DNA of 64,000 nucleotides from Thermothielavioides terrestris NRRL 8126 (lineage: Eukaryota; Ascomycota; Sordariomycetes; Sordariales; Chaetomiaceae). The stretch is taken from assembly GCF_000226115.1 (NCBI RefSeq), contig NC_016458.1:3162001-3226000 (forward strand), read 5' to 3'. A program made the translations under genes and the position numbers. Numbering within the stretch: the stretch's first letter is position 1; each line of letters starts with the position of its first letter. The notes beneath the pieces were generated by a model that saw only the letters and a list, made by a program, of their open reading frames with translations, was not told the DNA's origin and searched no databases. Positions 1 to 12,133 of this stretch are shown here, piece by piece.

Positions 1-2887
1 GGGTATACGAAGGTGCTGCTGGACGACGATGCCGAGTCTGCAACCAGCATGGACGAGAACACTCAGTACCTGTTCAAGGAGCCCGGCGGCGGAACAAGCA
101 TTGTGGATGACGACGACGTGCAGCGTGATGCCGTGAGCCAGCTGCAAGCCACCAAGGAGCTGTTGACCGAGGGGCAGAGAATCGCCTACGTGGGGATTAC
201 GAGGCTAGAGCTCTCGGCGATGCTGCAGGAGGCCGAGTCTATAGTAGCGAACACGGTCAAGGCCAAGAAACAAGTGTCGCTGGCGGCCGAGAGCATGAAG
301 ATGTGGGGCCAGAAGATGATGATCAGGCTCTATACCCACATGGACATCAGCCCGGCCGAGCAGGTCATGATCGAGCAGCTGAGCGCGCACGGCGTGGTGC
401 CCCGAGACCTGACCCCCATCTTGATGGCAAATGCTCGTGTGCGCAACCCAATGGCGGCCGACGAGGACGCGAGGTCATCCATCTCGAGTCCCACCCCGTC
501 TCGCCCGGCCTCGGTCGCGAGCCCCGCGCCCTCCGCGCCGGAACGGACTGCCGAGCCACCCCCTCCCTATTCGGTGGACGACGACTCGGAACTGACAGCT
601 CCCGTGAGGACGCCGTCGCAGATGCCCACCACTCAGCGGATCGACATCGACATCCGGTGGACCGTCTTGTGTGATCTGTTTCTGGTGCTCATTGCGGACT
701 CCATCTATGACGCGAGGTCTAGGACGCTGCTGGAGCGGGTCGCCAAAGACCTCGAGATATCCTGGCTGGACATCTGCCGTTTCGAGAAGAAGGTTACGGA
801 CGCGCTAGAGATGCAGGCAAACGCCGAGAATGAAAACTGGAACGAGGGCGAGCACATGGAGAACCGCCGCAAGATGGCTCTCAAACGACGCTACATGATG
901 ATGGGGCTAGCCACCGTGGGCGGCGGCTTAGTGATTGGCCTCTCTGCGGGCCTGCTCGCTCCCGTCATCGGCATGGGCCTGGCAGCCGGCTTCGCGACGA
1001 TAGGCATCGGCGGCACCAGCGGCTTCCTCGCCGGTGCTGGAGGCGCCGCCATCATTACGTCGAGTGCGGCCGCGTCCGGGGGGATCATCGGCATTAGGGC
1101 CGCCAACAGGAGGACAGGAGCGGTCAAAACATTCGAGTATCGGCCTCTACACAATAACAAGCGGGTGAACCTCATCGTTACCGTCTCAGGGTGGATGACA
1201 GGCAAGGTCGATGATGTCCGGCTTCCCTTCAGCACGGTAGACCCGGTCATGGGCGACATCTACTCGGTGCTGTGGGAGCCCGAAATGCTAAGCAGCATGG
1301 GTGATACCATCAACATCCTCGCAACCGAGGTGAGTATTATATAGAAGCCACTGGCACGCCTGCGGTATCAACCCGCTTTATGGCAGCTCCGGCGTGTGCT
1401 AATTCTCTCGCCAGGCTCTCACTCAGGGCCTTCAGCAGCTGCTGGGCAGCACCATTCTTGTCAGCTTAATGGCGGCGCTTCAGCTGCCTGTCGTCCTTAC
1501 CAAGCTTGCGTACCTAATCGACAACCCCTGGGCCGTCTCCCTCGACCGTGCCACCATGGCCGGTTTGATCCTAGCAGACTCGCTCATCGACCGGAACTTG
1601 GGCACGCGCCCCGTCACCCTTGTTGGGTACTCCCTCGGCAGCCGAGTCATCTTCTCGTGCCTCCAGGAGCTCGCAAGGAAGGGCGCCTTCGGCCTCGTGC
1701 AAAATGTCTACCTGTTTGGCAGCCCGATGGTGGTCAAAAAGGACGAGTACTTGCGGGCGCGCACCGTGGTGTCGGGCCGCTTCGTCAACGGCTACAACCG
1801 CAACGACTGGATCCTGGGCTATCTGTTCCGCTTGACCAACGGAGGCATCAGACGCGTCGCCGGCCTCGCCGCCATCGAGGACATCCCGGGGGTCGAGAAC
1901 ATGGATGTGTCCGAGTTCGTCGTCGGACACATGGATTATCGGACGGCGATGCCGCGCCTCATGCGCGAGTGTGGTTGGCTGGTCGAGAGCGACGAATTTA
2001 CGGAAATCGAAGACCCCGATCCGGACAACTACCGGGAGAGGCAGCGCGAGCTGATCAGCGAGATCGAGGAAGCACGAAGAGAACTGGAGAAGGAAGGGAA
2101 GGGGTCCAAGGGCGGTGCTTTTGGCTTCTTCAAGCGGAAAAGGGCTCCTCAGAAGCAGGAGTGGGAGGTGTACGAGGAATCCAAGGGGGCCGGCAAGCGC
2201 GGCAAAACAGAGGACAAAGAGGGAAACAACCACGGCGTGCTCTTCGATGTCGACGCCATCCGCGCCGAGATCGCAAAGGAAAACGAAAACAGCAAGGACG
2301 CACACATTGACGAGGAACTACTACAGATCAAGGAGATCAAAAGCACGCTGCCGCCCATCAAACTTGACCTACATTCCGCGGCTGGTGGTGGCAGTGGGAC
2401 CGACCCGGGCCTGGTTCCTCCCGCAAAATCGGCGCGACCGCACAGTCTGCGTGAAACCAAGAGCGCCGAGGCCATCCCATCCTCGAGCGAAGACCGATCG
2501 ACGTCGTACTACGAGCCCCGTTCGTCTCACGACCAGGCCGGCCCCTCCCGAGAACGGACGCCCACGTTACCCACCACCACCAGCAGCAAGGCAGAAAGAA
2601 ACAGCCCGTATCATGCCTATGGCTACCCGGCGTACGGCGGAAACGACGGGCTGGAAGATGACGGCATCCAGATGACATTTGACACGGGCTTTGACGACGA
2701 GCCGAAGCCGTCGGCGTCGGCACCGAGTGCTATCACTGGCGGGGCCTCATCCGCCGCTACCGCGCCGGCACGGCCGGAGTTCAAGTCGGCGCAAACGCTG
2801 CCCAATATCACGCTTGCGGATCCGTGGGCGGATGATGACGACGAGGAGTTCGGGAAGGAGAAGGAGATCCAGATGACGTTTGCTTAG
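1..2887 (+). CDS. DUF726/TMCO4-family alpha/beta-hydrolase-like membrane protein (5' partial)
   Basis: The reading frame is open from the first base of the window, so the true start lies upstream. Exons are <1-1329 and 1415-2887; the 85 nt phase-0 intron has GTGAGT, a CTAAT branch site and CAG. The protein has an N-terminal helical region, a low-complexity Ser/Pro stretch, then a glycine-rich hydrophobic block (about 900-1110 nt) that looks like one or two membrane spans. An alpha/beta-hydrolase half follows, with the nucleophile elbow GYSLGSR near 1627. The order of hydrophobic block then GxSxG lipase-like domain is that of the DUF726 family, which includes human TMCO4 and yeast YFL034W (Mil1). 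The C-terminal tail is acidic and disordered and repeats IQMTF twice. A membrane-linked lipase or esterase role is inferred from the family; no substrate can be read from the sequence. Confidence 0.88.
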
Positions 2888-3300
2888 TCCGGAGCCGGAG
2901 TCGGAGACGGGCCGCGGTGATGCATGCATTTTTCACTTGTGGGAGAGTGGGATCGAGGCTGCGTGCCGGTGGTGGTGGGTGTGGCGTTGCCAGCGGACTA
3001 GCTAGCTGGCTGGGGCATGTCGGTCGGTAATGGGCATGATATTATTTATGGATTTAGAGGGGTCATGTTTAAATGAGGTACATCTGGGAGCGAGACAGCG
3101 GTTGCATTGGACGGGTTTGAGAGAGGAGTCTATACACATATATACCACTGCTTCACGATCGAGGATATGCCGGCTGGTCGTCACCAGCACTTTTCGCCTG
3201 CAGGTATCAATTATTACCCCGTGCCTAGCTAGCTCACACACTCAACTCGCTCCAAACTCCAGGTAATCCGTACAACGAAGAATAACAATCAAACCACACA
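2888..3300. other. Convergent intergenic region
   Basis: Shared 3' flank between the DUF726 gene and the acylphosphatase gene. It holds GCTAGCTAGCTGG and AT-rich patches. I see no gene, RNA or repeat here. Confidence 0.6.
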
Positions 3301-4018
3301 TCAGTGACGAATCACGAACTCAGTCTCGCCCTCCACCACCTCCCTATCCTCCTTGTCCAAGCGGACCACATGCGCGTGCCGCGGCCCCTTATCGACATGC
3401 TTCAGAAACGCCGCAATGGCGTCCTCCTCGCCTTGGACTTCGCCTTCGACCTAGAACCCGCGGCAGGGTGGGGGAGAGAGGAAGAGCATGTTAGAACAGA
3501 CAGACAAACCGCCTAACTAACTAGGTACATGAAGAGGAGGCGATGGAGCCGATTATTTACCTTGTTGTTGTCCGTGTTTCGGACCCAGCCGGTCAGCTTG
3601 TGCTCGATGGCGCGGTGGCGGGTGAAGTAGCTGGGGTGGTTGGTGGCTGGTGAGTACATGTACTGTACATTCCTCGCTTGGGAAGGGGAGCGGGAGAAAA
3701 ACCGTGGGATAGTAGGTAGGTATGTAGGTATGTGTGTGTTCGCTCAGGAAGAAGGTCCAGAACCCCGAGCTTACCGAAAGCCGACGCCTGGATTTGACCT
3801 GTATTAGCCAAGTGAATCGTTGACATTTTCATGATGTTTCACGGCTGCAGTCTCAAAAAGACGACGTGGTCAATGGAAGCAAATATGAGAGCATCTCACC
3901 TTGCACCACACCTCCATGTACCAGGAAATAGACCTAGGTATCCATAGTTGTGTAAGCGCCCGCTCCCAGTAGGCACCCCAGGGAACCCCTCCTCAGATGT
4001 GCGTACCCTCTTGGCCAT
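3301..4018 (-). CDS. Acylphosphatase (five exons, one of 13 nt)
   Basis: A 92-residue acylphosphatase, which hydrolyses carboxyl-phosphate bonds of small acyl phosphates in the cytosol. Exons on the minus strand are 4007-4018, 3900-3933, 3775-3787, 3561-3630 and 3301-3450; all junctions are GT-AG and the phases close exactly (12+34+13+70+150 nt). The joined protein begins MAKRVYFLVHGGVVQGVGFR and continues with a WVRNTDNN block and a GPRHAHVV block, the signature of the family. The catalytic Arg is residue 20 and the catalytic Asn is residue 38. Usual family length is about 90-100 residues. No single open frame covers this gene, so ORF scanning would miss it. The gene converges with the DUF726 gene. 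Confidence 0.92.
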
Positions 4019-4638
4019 GGTCGCCACTTTGGACAGCGTCTGAAGGGCCTGCCTCCGATATAGTTATGAGCTGTTTGAGAACTGTTGATGGAATTGAACA
4101 GTGCGAGAGATGGAATACGCAGAGTGATGAGCAGACAGGACTGGTACGAGCTCACAAGTGATTCGAGTTGATTCCGGGGAGGTGCCCAAGGAGGGGAGCA
4201 TCGAGGAAGCTCCGATAAGATAGGGAAGGGCCTGCGGGGCGAGCTGCTGAGAGCTTCGATTCCGTACTGCGGTAACAATCCACAAACCATGGATGGAGGC
4301 AAACCAGACAGGCCGCCAGCTTCCAAGTGGCGTCTCGACAGCCCACACTTACATGTTATCTCGTATAGATAGACGCAATGGCTGTCACTGGGAACATGTT
4401 GAAGACCTTGGTCTCCACCAGCTGTCTTCAAGTACCAGGTACACATACAGTCCGTCCACGAAACCAGGAGCCAGTCTAAGTGCCCATTCCCAAACGCGTC
4501 ATATGCTTTCACCTTTCACCTAGGCCAGATGGGGGGCGCCAAAACCACACAAAGAACAAAAAAAAAAACAGACAAACCCCCCCCCCCCCCCAGCCGGTGG
4601 CGGAACATGTAATAAAAACAAAAGCAAAAGAGACGGTC
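4019..4638. other. Intergenic: acylphosphatase upstream region and vma13 3' flank
   Basis: The stretch upstream of the acylphosphatase start and downstream of the vma13 stop. A poly-A run followed by a run of about 15 C lies near 4559-4592. No convincing gene. Confidence 0.6.
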
Positions 4639-6205
4639 TCACTTCGTATCAAAGCTGTACTGCAGCCACCCGCCCAGCGCCCGCAGGCTCTCCCACCGGA
4701 CGTTCTCGTCGGCCTCGCCCATGAGCTCCATGACCCTCGTCTTCAGACCCAGCCGCTCCAGCTGGCCCCTCTTCTCGGGCACCTCGCGCACGAGGCAGCC
4801 GATGTCGTTGCAGGCGATGGCGAGGACCGCCTTGTCGTTGTCCCACGGCTTCCTCATGATGTCGGCCAGCTTGCGCACGAGCTCGCCGTTCTCGTGTTCG
4901 AGGATCCTGCGCGCGTTCTCGGCCCAGAAGACCGTGTTGCGGTGCGGCGGCGACCAGCGCAGGTGGCCCGAGTTGATCTCGCCCACGTACTCGTCGAACG
5001 TGGTCTTCGTCTTGGTGTATTCGTCCAGGAGCTCCCGGAGCTTGTCCAGGTCTTCTCGGAGGTCGGGGTCGGCGAATTGCCGGGTCTGGAGGTTCTGCAA
5101 CAGCGCGGGCAGCCGGGCGAGGACCGCGGTGGGGAGGAGCGTGTTCTGATTGTGCACCAGGAGGTTGAAAAGGGTGGCGACGAGGAGGCGGGTGGTCTTC
5201 TCCTTCGGCGAGAGCCGGAGGAGCTGTGTGTAGAGAAGAACGATGTCGTATTCACTAGCCCAGGTCAGTAAACCGGGACAAGTCCTGAATGAGGGGCAGC
5301 AGCAGGGGCGAAAGCATACTCGTTCAGGTCATCCCCAATGTTGGCAGCCTCAAAACTGAGCTGCCACATCACCAGCAGCACCCTGTAGAGCAGCTGCAGG
5401 CCGACACCGCCACCCAGAGACCCCTCGAAGCCGCTGCGAGCCGCACCGGTGGTACCGCTCCACAGGCTGGCCGAAGCGTCGCTGTTACCAACCCCAGCCG
5501 CGGCCCGGAGGATATCAATCAGGGGCGTGACCGTTTCGCTCCTCTGCTTCCAGAACCGGCGTCTCGGCGCGCGGCCGTAGAGGAGGGACGAGTACTCTTG
5601 CACGCCGATATCCTGCAGCCCCGCGTCCGCGTTCCTGGTCAGGGAGGAGAGGTAGCTGAAGATGACGGGCATGGCCTGGTCCACCGTGGTCGGCGACTCG
5701 TCTCTGGAACCGGCCATGAGACTGACGAGCACAGTGGACGTGAGGAGCGGGACGGGGTCTTCGGTGTTGGACGAGCGGGCGAGGAGAGGCAGGAAATGCC
5801 GGTAGGGGTCGTCGGTTCGGAGGATAGCTTTGGCTAGTGCGGGAATGCCTTTCCACGCCGTGGGTTAGTGTTTGTCCGAGCATGCAAGCGACGTACGGAG
5901 TACGCACTGTTGAGCAGGTCGCTCAGAAGCACCAGAAGGTACTGCACAACGTCCTGACGCTTGGCGGCCGATTCCAGCACGCTCTTCGTCTTCCCGGACT
6001 CCCCTACAAACAGCGTGCGGTAGCCGTCCAGGTCGGCCTCGACGGTCTGTATGCGGACATCGCGCTTGACCTTGTCGACGGCGCGGATGCGGGCGAGCTG
6101 GTCTTCGGTCAGCGTGCCTGCGCGCACGGCGCCATCCCACGGAATTGGCCGCTGGCGGATGTTGCTTTGCAGCGATGCCAGGTATGTCGGCGGATCGAGC
6201 AGCAT
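4639..6205 (-). CDS. vma13: V-type proton ATPase subunit H
   Basis: Subunit H of the peripheral V1 sector, which activates ATP hydrolysis and silences free V1; acts at vacuolar and Golgi membranes. Exons on the minus strand are 5908-6205, 5320-5848 and 4639-5254, giving 480 residues, the usual length. Junctions rebuild S-IPALAKAILRTDDPY and LND-EYDIVLLYTQLLRLSP, both typical of the family, and the phases (1 and 2) fit. The N-terminal part begins MLLDPPTYLASLQSNIRQRP and the C-terminal part is helical, matching the HEAT/armadillo-like fold known for Vma13. The end, RWESLRALGGWLQYSFDTK, is characteristic. An in-frame ATG at 6205 is the only good start. Confidence 0.96.
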
Positions 6206-7733
6206 GGTGCGAGGCTTGGCTGCTGTGCGCAGTCGTCCTGAAGCTCAATCAAGCTCGGGATAGCTCGCGGGGCTGTTGACTGTGTTGGTGTTGGGATGTT
6301 AGTGGAGCGTCTCGGCCAAGCCTGACCGAGCGGCCAACCCCGGTTACACAGTACGTTAGGTAGGTAACTACTTCCGTAGCGCTCCAGCGGCCCACCGCCG
6401 TTACACAGTTGTCACCTGGACGCTGCGCTGCTGGTTTGGAATTGCGACAACCTAACAGCCGACTCTTTTGTCACGACCGAGGCTTTTGCCGAAGAGCCAA
6501 CAACAGGTGACTTGCCCACTACCCTTACTACACCGGAGGACACAAAAATTCAACCACGGCATAATGATAACTGCCACAGTGTCGCGTATAATATGTTACC
6601 GTGAAGAGGTAGACGCAGGACCCCCAAGCGACGAGTTACTCGCACAGGGGTGGCGGCGGGGATAGCTGCTGGCCGCTAGTTAGGTACAACTAACGTTACC
6701 CTTGAGTGAACAAGATGCTGCTGACAATCGTCCAGTGCGACGTGATGGCGGGGCAGTATCCAGTGTCCGGGAGCTTGGGGCGACCATCCACTGGGGAATA
6801 AACAGCTGGCGGCATGCTCAAAATGGGTGGAACGGGCAAGCCTGGCAAAGCAGGTTTCTGGGAGTTACACTTGGAGGCTCCGCATCCCGCCTTGCAGCAT
6901 CCAAGCTGCATGTCCAGGGTTTGCGGCCCGGGGCCCAGACCTTGATCAGGCGGGAAGGCGGTGCCAGGAACAAGAGACAGATCCCCATCTCAGTCTGCAT
7001 GGCGGAATCTGGTCGCAAATCGAACTGCGTACCTAACTGTGCCGGAGATTTCGAAGTCGAGCAGGGATTGGATTGTTTTGTGACGGTGTGACGGGGCTGT
7101 TGTGGGGTGGGCAGGAGAGGCTGCGAAAATCCAAGAGGTTGGGCGCGCACCTCGGAACTTACAACAGGACAGCTTTTGGAGGAGGTTGGGAACACCACCA
7201 ATTGCGCCCGACCACCAAGCATTCACCTCACCAGCCATCCCATACGAATAAATCCCGCCCTGCAGAATTCCCCGCCCACTTTTCCTTCCTTTTTTTTACT
7301 CGTGAATCGATAATTCGAGAGCTGGAATTTTCTGGCGACGTTTTGGACCTTTCGCAACAGTGCTCTGGCCTGCCCGCGACCTTTGTTACGTTCCATTTCC
7401 CTCCCGGTCGAATTCTGTCAGTCGCGCAGCAGCCGACCGTCGTGAAGCTCGCAGGTGCAGTGCCAACGTTCTGGAGGAAACCCTGTCGCAGCTGGACCGA
7501 GCATATTGGGTCCGTCGGTCTTACACAAGTTGGCTTTGCACCAAACGACAGACAGACGAAGCGAGGAAAAGCAAAGCGCCTACACCGCCCGTCCTGCGCC
7601 GAACCCCACACCTGCTCCGCCCGGCTCCGCCCCGCCCCGCCCCGCCGTCCCGTTCCGGGAGCCCGGCCGCCGGCGCACGGTGTCGGCCACCACCGGAAAA
7701 CGGCCGAGTCCACTTTTCGGGAGTGCAGCCATC
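6206..7733. other. Divergent intergenic region, vma13 / Cys-rich membrane protein
   Basis: 1.5 kb between divergent starts. It contains a GTTAGGTAGGTAAC word near 6356-6369, one TAACGTTA palindrome (6691-6698) and a pyrimidine-rich, GC-rich leader before 7734. Open frames here lack family resemblance and probably reflect the leader of the downstream gene. Confidence 0.55.
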
Positions 7734-9028
7734 ATGGGACATCGGCCGTCGCTGCTGAGCATCGACTCGGCGTTATGGCTGCTGCTCGCCGCCAGTTGCG
7801 CCCGCCGCGCGACCGCGCATCCGTACCCCAAGGACGACTTACACGCCGCCGGCTATGGCTACCTCATGCCGCGCCAGTGCGCCGAGTACTGCGGCTACAA
7901 CAACCAGTATTGCTGCCAGTCCGGGTCGCAATGCTACACCTCGAACGGCATTGCGGGCTGCTCGGCGGCCGGCGGCGGCGGCTATGCCTGGTACACGACG
8001 ACATGGACCGAGACCAAGACATTCACCCGGACATATAGCTCCTTCTTCCCAGCCGCGACCGCTCCGGCAGGCGGCGGCAACTGCGTTCCGCCCGAAGGCT
8101 CCGGCCAGATCGCCTGCGGCAAGATCTGCTGTGCGAGCTGGCAGTACTGCGCCTACGAGGGGCAGTGCATGGCGAACGTCCCTGTCACCACTGGCGGCGG
8201 AGGGTCGGTCCCGACGACTATTGTCACCGGGGGCCAGACCATCACCACCCAGTTCGTCGCGCCAGACCGAGTGACCGGCTCGGCGACATCGACGGGCACC
8301 GCTGAAAGTGCTACCACCAGCACGGGCGCAGTAAGCCCCGGGGGCTCGGCCGGCCAGCTGAGCGGCGGCGCCATAGCCGGCATCGTCGTCGGCACCATCG
8401 CCGGCGTTGCGCTGCTGCTCCTGCTCTGCGCCTGCTTCGTGGTGCGCGGTCTGTGGCACGGCCTGCTCGACCTCTTGGGTCTCCGGCATAAGGAGAAGTC
8501 CGAAACCATCATCGAAGAGGAACGGTACACCCGGCGGGGATCGACGCACTCGCGGCGGAACGCCCACGGCTCATGGTACGGCGACCGGCCCAGCACGGTA
8601 GCGGCGCGGAAGGAGAAGAGCAGAGGCGTCGGCCTGCTCGGCTTGGGTGCTGCGCTCGGCACGTTAGCGCTGCTGCTCGGTCTGAGGAGGAATAAGAACA
8701 AGAAGCCCCCGCCGCCGCGGACCAGGAGCGACGTTAGCAGCAGCTACTACTGGTCCGACTCGTACACGGTAGACAGCCCAAGTGAGTAGCCACCCACATT
8801 TACTTGCCCCCACCTCAAGTATCTCCGAGGACCGTTTTGCTAAATTTTGTATCAACAGGCTCAAGAAGCAGCGACAGACGGACCCGGCAGTCGGCCCGGC
8901 ATAGCAGGACCGCGAGCAGGGTGACGAGGACCACGCACACCCAAACCCAAACCCGGGTGTCGAGAGCGCCATCAGCGAGATCACACCGATCGCCGAGATC
9001 GCCGAGATCACCGAGGTCGCCCAGGTGA
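7734..9028 (+). CDS. Secreted/membrane Cys-rich single-pass protein of unknown function
   Basis: Exons 7734-8781 and 8859-9028 (phase 1, GTGAGT..ACAG) give 405 residues. A signal peptide covers about residues 1-28. Two short Cys-rich blocks follow (QCAEYCGYNNQYCCQSGSQC, and IACGKICCASWQYC near 127-139), then a Ser/Thr/Gly-rich stalk. A transmembrane helix lies near 211-237 (GGAIAGIVVGTIAGVALLLLL). The inner segment is basic and has a second hydrophobic patch near 299-317, then a Tyr/Ser-rich stretch. The second exon is Ser/Arg-rich and ends in four SPR repeats. The design resembles fungal wall-sensor or receptor-like proteins, but I do not recognise a named family. A longer in-frame extension upstream of 7734 lacks a signal peptide, so I chose the ATG at 7734. 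Confidence 0.82.
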
Positions 9029-9740
9029 TGATTGCCTCTCCGACAGCCGTCGCATCAGCAACACGCCTTTCCAGCATTTGCACGTTGATCATCACGAACA
9101 TGACGAGATGCCGACACGAATGTAGATTTCACCTACCCCCCCGCCCCCGCGTACATGATCTTCCCAGAAACACAACAGCACATGCCTTTCACGATACGTA
9201 TATATGGCGCCCTGTTTTGTTCCCGCTCATGTAGCCGGCGTTTACGGAGTTGCTGTAGACACAGGACGGAGGACTGCTGTATCCAAGGGTGGTGAACGAC
9301 GAGATGCAAGGACAGATGTATGGAACACGGGAGCATTTACGCAGCCGGGGAAGATGGACTTTGATGAGATAACGAGGAATCAATGACAGCTGGACATGAC
9401 TGATCTTGACTTGTGGTTGTCTTGAATGAGAATCAGAGCTCTTTAATCTATGAGGATCGGTTGTTCCGCATGGGATTGTCCGAGCCACCAGTTCGAGATG
9501 TCTAGACTTCCCCGGCCCGGAGCCGAGTATCCAAGCATTTCGTGATCACCGAGTCAGCATGGTGTGCAGGTACGCCGAGAAAAAAAGTGATATTGGCATG
9601 CACCCAACACCCGTGGTTCAAAAGGTTGCCCATTTTGCAGTAGCGCGTTTTACGCTACAAATCATGCAAATGCCGATTGACCCCTTGCCACTCCGGTTGA
9701 GACCCATAAAGCACAAAGAAACCCATGGCCGCATGTCCCA
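9029..9740. other. Convergent intergenic region
   Basis: 3' flanks of the Cys-rich membrane protein gene and rpl9. No gene or structured repeat seen. Confidence 0.6.
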
Positions 9741-10735
9741 TCACTCCTCGATGTTACCCTTCTCCGAGACGTAGAGACCGTCCAAGAACTGCGTCGAGCG
9801 TTAGCCACCGTCAGGGCAGCCCAAAGCGGAGGTTGATTATCATAACGCACCTTCCGGATATCCTTGTTCCGCACTCTGCAAATCTGCTGAATGTCGGCAG
9901 CGCTCTGCGAGACAGCCTCGAGCGAGTTACCGGTGAGGATCAGCTCGTCCTTCTGGGCCGTCGAGATCGCGACATCGACACCAGGCTGCATGATGACCCT
10001 CCGGACAATCTTCTCGCCGATGAAGTTCCTGCCGTACATCCCAACATCAGCATTGGGATTCCCTGACCCAGATGCGGTGTAACGACCCGCTATGCTCAAC
10101 ACGCCAAACACCACCAGCACTCTGTCTTGAATTCCCTGGGAACTTGTCGACTGCCCACGTACCGGATCTCAACCTCGAAGCACCCCGTCTCGGCGTTCTT
10201 CTCGACGTTCACGTTGATCGGAAAGTGAGCGTAGACATATCTCATCTTGTACTTGAAGCCCTTGGTGACGCCGATGATGAGGTTGTTGATGATTGTCCGG
10301 ACGGTCCGAAGAGCGGCAACATTCTTGCGGTTGCCGTGGTGGATCTCGATACCGATCACGCCCTTCTTGGGGATCGAGAAGTTGACGGCGATGTGGCTCA
10401 GGTCCTTGGAGAGCTTTCCGCGGGGGCCCTCGACCGTGACGAGCCTCGACTTGATCGAGACCTTGACTGTAGACGGGACAGTAGGTCAGCAACCGCCCGT
10501 TTCCGTGCTGCCCGCCCAAAACAACCACGCCAAACGTTCCCCCGACAAATCAACCCCGTTTTCCTTGCCAAGCACCCTCCTCGATGGGTCTAATCGGCGT
10601 CGGTTGTCGGTCGTGGGCGGCCAAGCCGGCCCAAACTCTCCTCGTCTTTCGAGCTGCACATTTGGTTGAAATCTGGCAAACAAACGTACCGTTCTCGGGG
10701 ACCTTGAGGGTCTCCTCACTGTGGATGTAGCGCAT
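9741..10735 (-). CDS. rpl9: 60S ribosomal protein uL6 (L9)
   Basis: Large-subunit ribosomal protein uL6 of the cytosolic ribosome. Exons on the minus strand are 10690-10735, 10163-10466, 9851-10028 and 9741-9788; phases 1, 2 and 0 close exactly to 191 residues, the same length as yeast L9. The joined protein begins [19 protein letters not shown] and contains [19 protein letters not shown], the [20 protein letters not shown] block, [12 protein letters not shown] across junction 2/3, and ends [15 protein letters not shown] in a 48 nt last exon. The first intron sits 46 nt into the coding region, a common arrangement for fungal ribosomal protein genes. Confidence 0.97.
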
Positions 10736-12133
10736 TTTCGCTTCGGGGCCGTGTGTGAGGAGGGATAAGGTGTTGGCGGCGTCGTCGAGGTGGACGAATT
10801 GGAGTTTGCAAGCCCGGCAAAAAAAAGGTCGATTTTGGGGCCCCGGATTAATTCGAGTTGTGCGCCGACGCACCTGCTGCTCTTGTTAGGGCAGATTGGT
10901 GCTGCGCTGCTGTGATTGGCCGGTTGGCGTCGACGGCTGGATAAATGTGGGGCCAGCTGGCTTGTGCCTCTATTTGCAACGATGGGAGCATGCTCCAAGA
11001 GACTTCCCGCCCGCGCTCAGTAGAGGGGAACGCACTCAGTAGAGGGGAATTCCTCTTCAAATTATGCTTTTCGTCTTTTTACAAATTCTCAATTACACAG
11101 TACACCGCCTTTGCAACTTCATGCCGTTTTCACGGTTCCGCCTTTGTGCTTGCGACTTCATTGCCGCCATGGCGAGGCCAACGAACTTCTCAGAGGCCAT
11201 GTTCCCTACCTCCGCCTCGAGTACTTCATCCGTCAATTGAGTCGAGCAAGAGGAAACACCGGGCCTTCAGTTGCTGGCAGCTATAGTGAATTTAAATTAG
11301 ACACCAATGCAAGGATTCGGAAGATTCAGGGTTCACTGATCTCCCTGTATCCTGCCATCATCGTATCTTCGCGGCTGACGCCCAAAACCTGACATCAACG
11401 CAGCTGTCAAGATAGCTGGCTGTCAAGATGTCGCGATCGTTAACGAGATCGTTGTGAAATTAGTTGTCAAGATCGTTATTGAGATACTTCTCAAGTTGGT
11501 TATCGAGATATGCTAGTCGTCAAATGTGGCTGTCAAGAACGTTGAGATGACTCTCAAGGTAGTTGTCACTGTGGTAGTCAATTGATGTCAAAAGACCCGG
11601 CTTGAAGTTCAGACATCAATGGTCCTAAGGTCGAGAATCTCAGACTAGCGGACGACATAATTAAGCCCAGGAAATTAATCGTGCACCGTCACCTCAAGCA
11701 CATGAAACATGTCTTCCTGTTAACTCAATGTCTGTGACCGATGACGCAGCCCACGAGGCAGCAAGGTGAGCTCAGGAACAGAAGTATAACTAAGGTATTC
11801 GTACAGTGCGAACATTCCCTATGCGCAACAAGAAGCAGCCCCACTCAAGGTTGATGTGATTGCGCAGCCATCAAGCAGAGCGCTCACGGCAGCTTCAGGG
11901 ACTGGACCACGGCTGATCGAGGATGCATGCATCACAAGTCGCTTCGTGACCCATGAATGCGACGACTTTACGCGAATCAATTCTCTTGTAGCATTTGCGA
12001 TCCCAACAACTTTTACTGTCCAAGCTTGAAGAATTAGCTGGCATTCTGCGACGACGGCTTGGCCCGCCGCGCGTCTCGTTCCAAAGCTCTCTACAGTTCG
12101 AGGAGGAGTATCGTGTATCACGCCGCCGCCGCC
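10736..12133. other. Divergent intergenic region, rpl9 / vps26
   Basis: 1.4 kb between the divergent starts of rpl9 and vps26. Apart from the degenerate repeat tract at 11403-11592, annotated separately, I see no gene. Confidence 0.55.
11403..11592. repeat. Degenerate GTCAAGAT-type short direct repeats
   Basis: About ten imperfect copies of a TGTCAAGAT-like or CTCAAG-like word occur within 190 bp (near 11405, 11421, 11465, 11490, 11517, 11531, 11552, 11564, 11577 and 11586). They are interleaved with GAGAT words (near 11444, 11480, 11505 and 11544). Spacing is irregular (9-44 bp), so this is not a simple microsatellite. It lies in the rpl9/vps26 intergenic region. Confidence 0.6.

Noticed and set aside
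7073..8038. 321-codon plus-strand frame overlapping the start of the Cys-rich protein
   Set aside because: Different frame from the signal-peptide protein, and most of it is promoter and leader.
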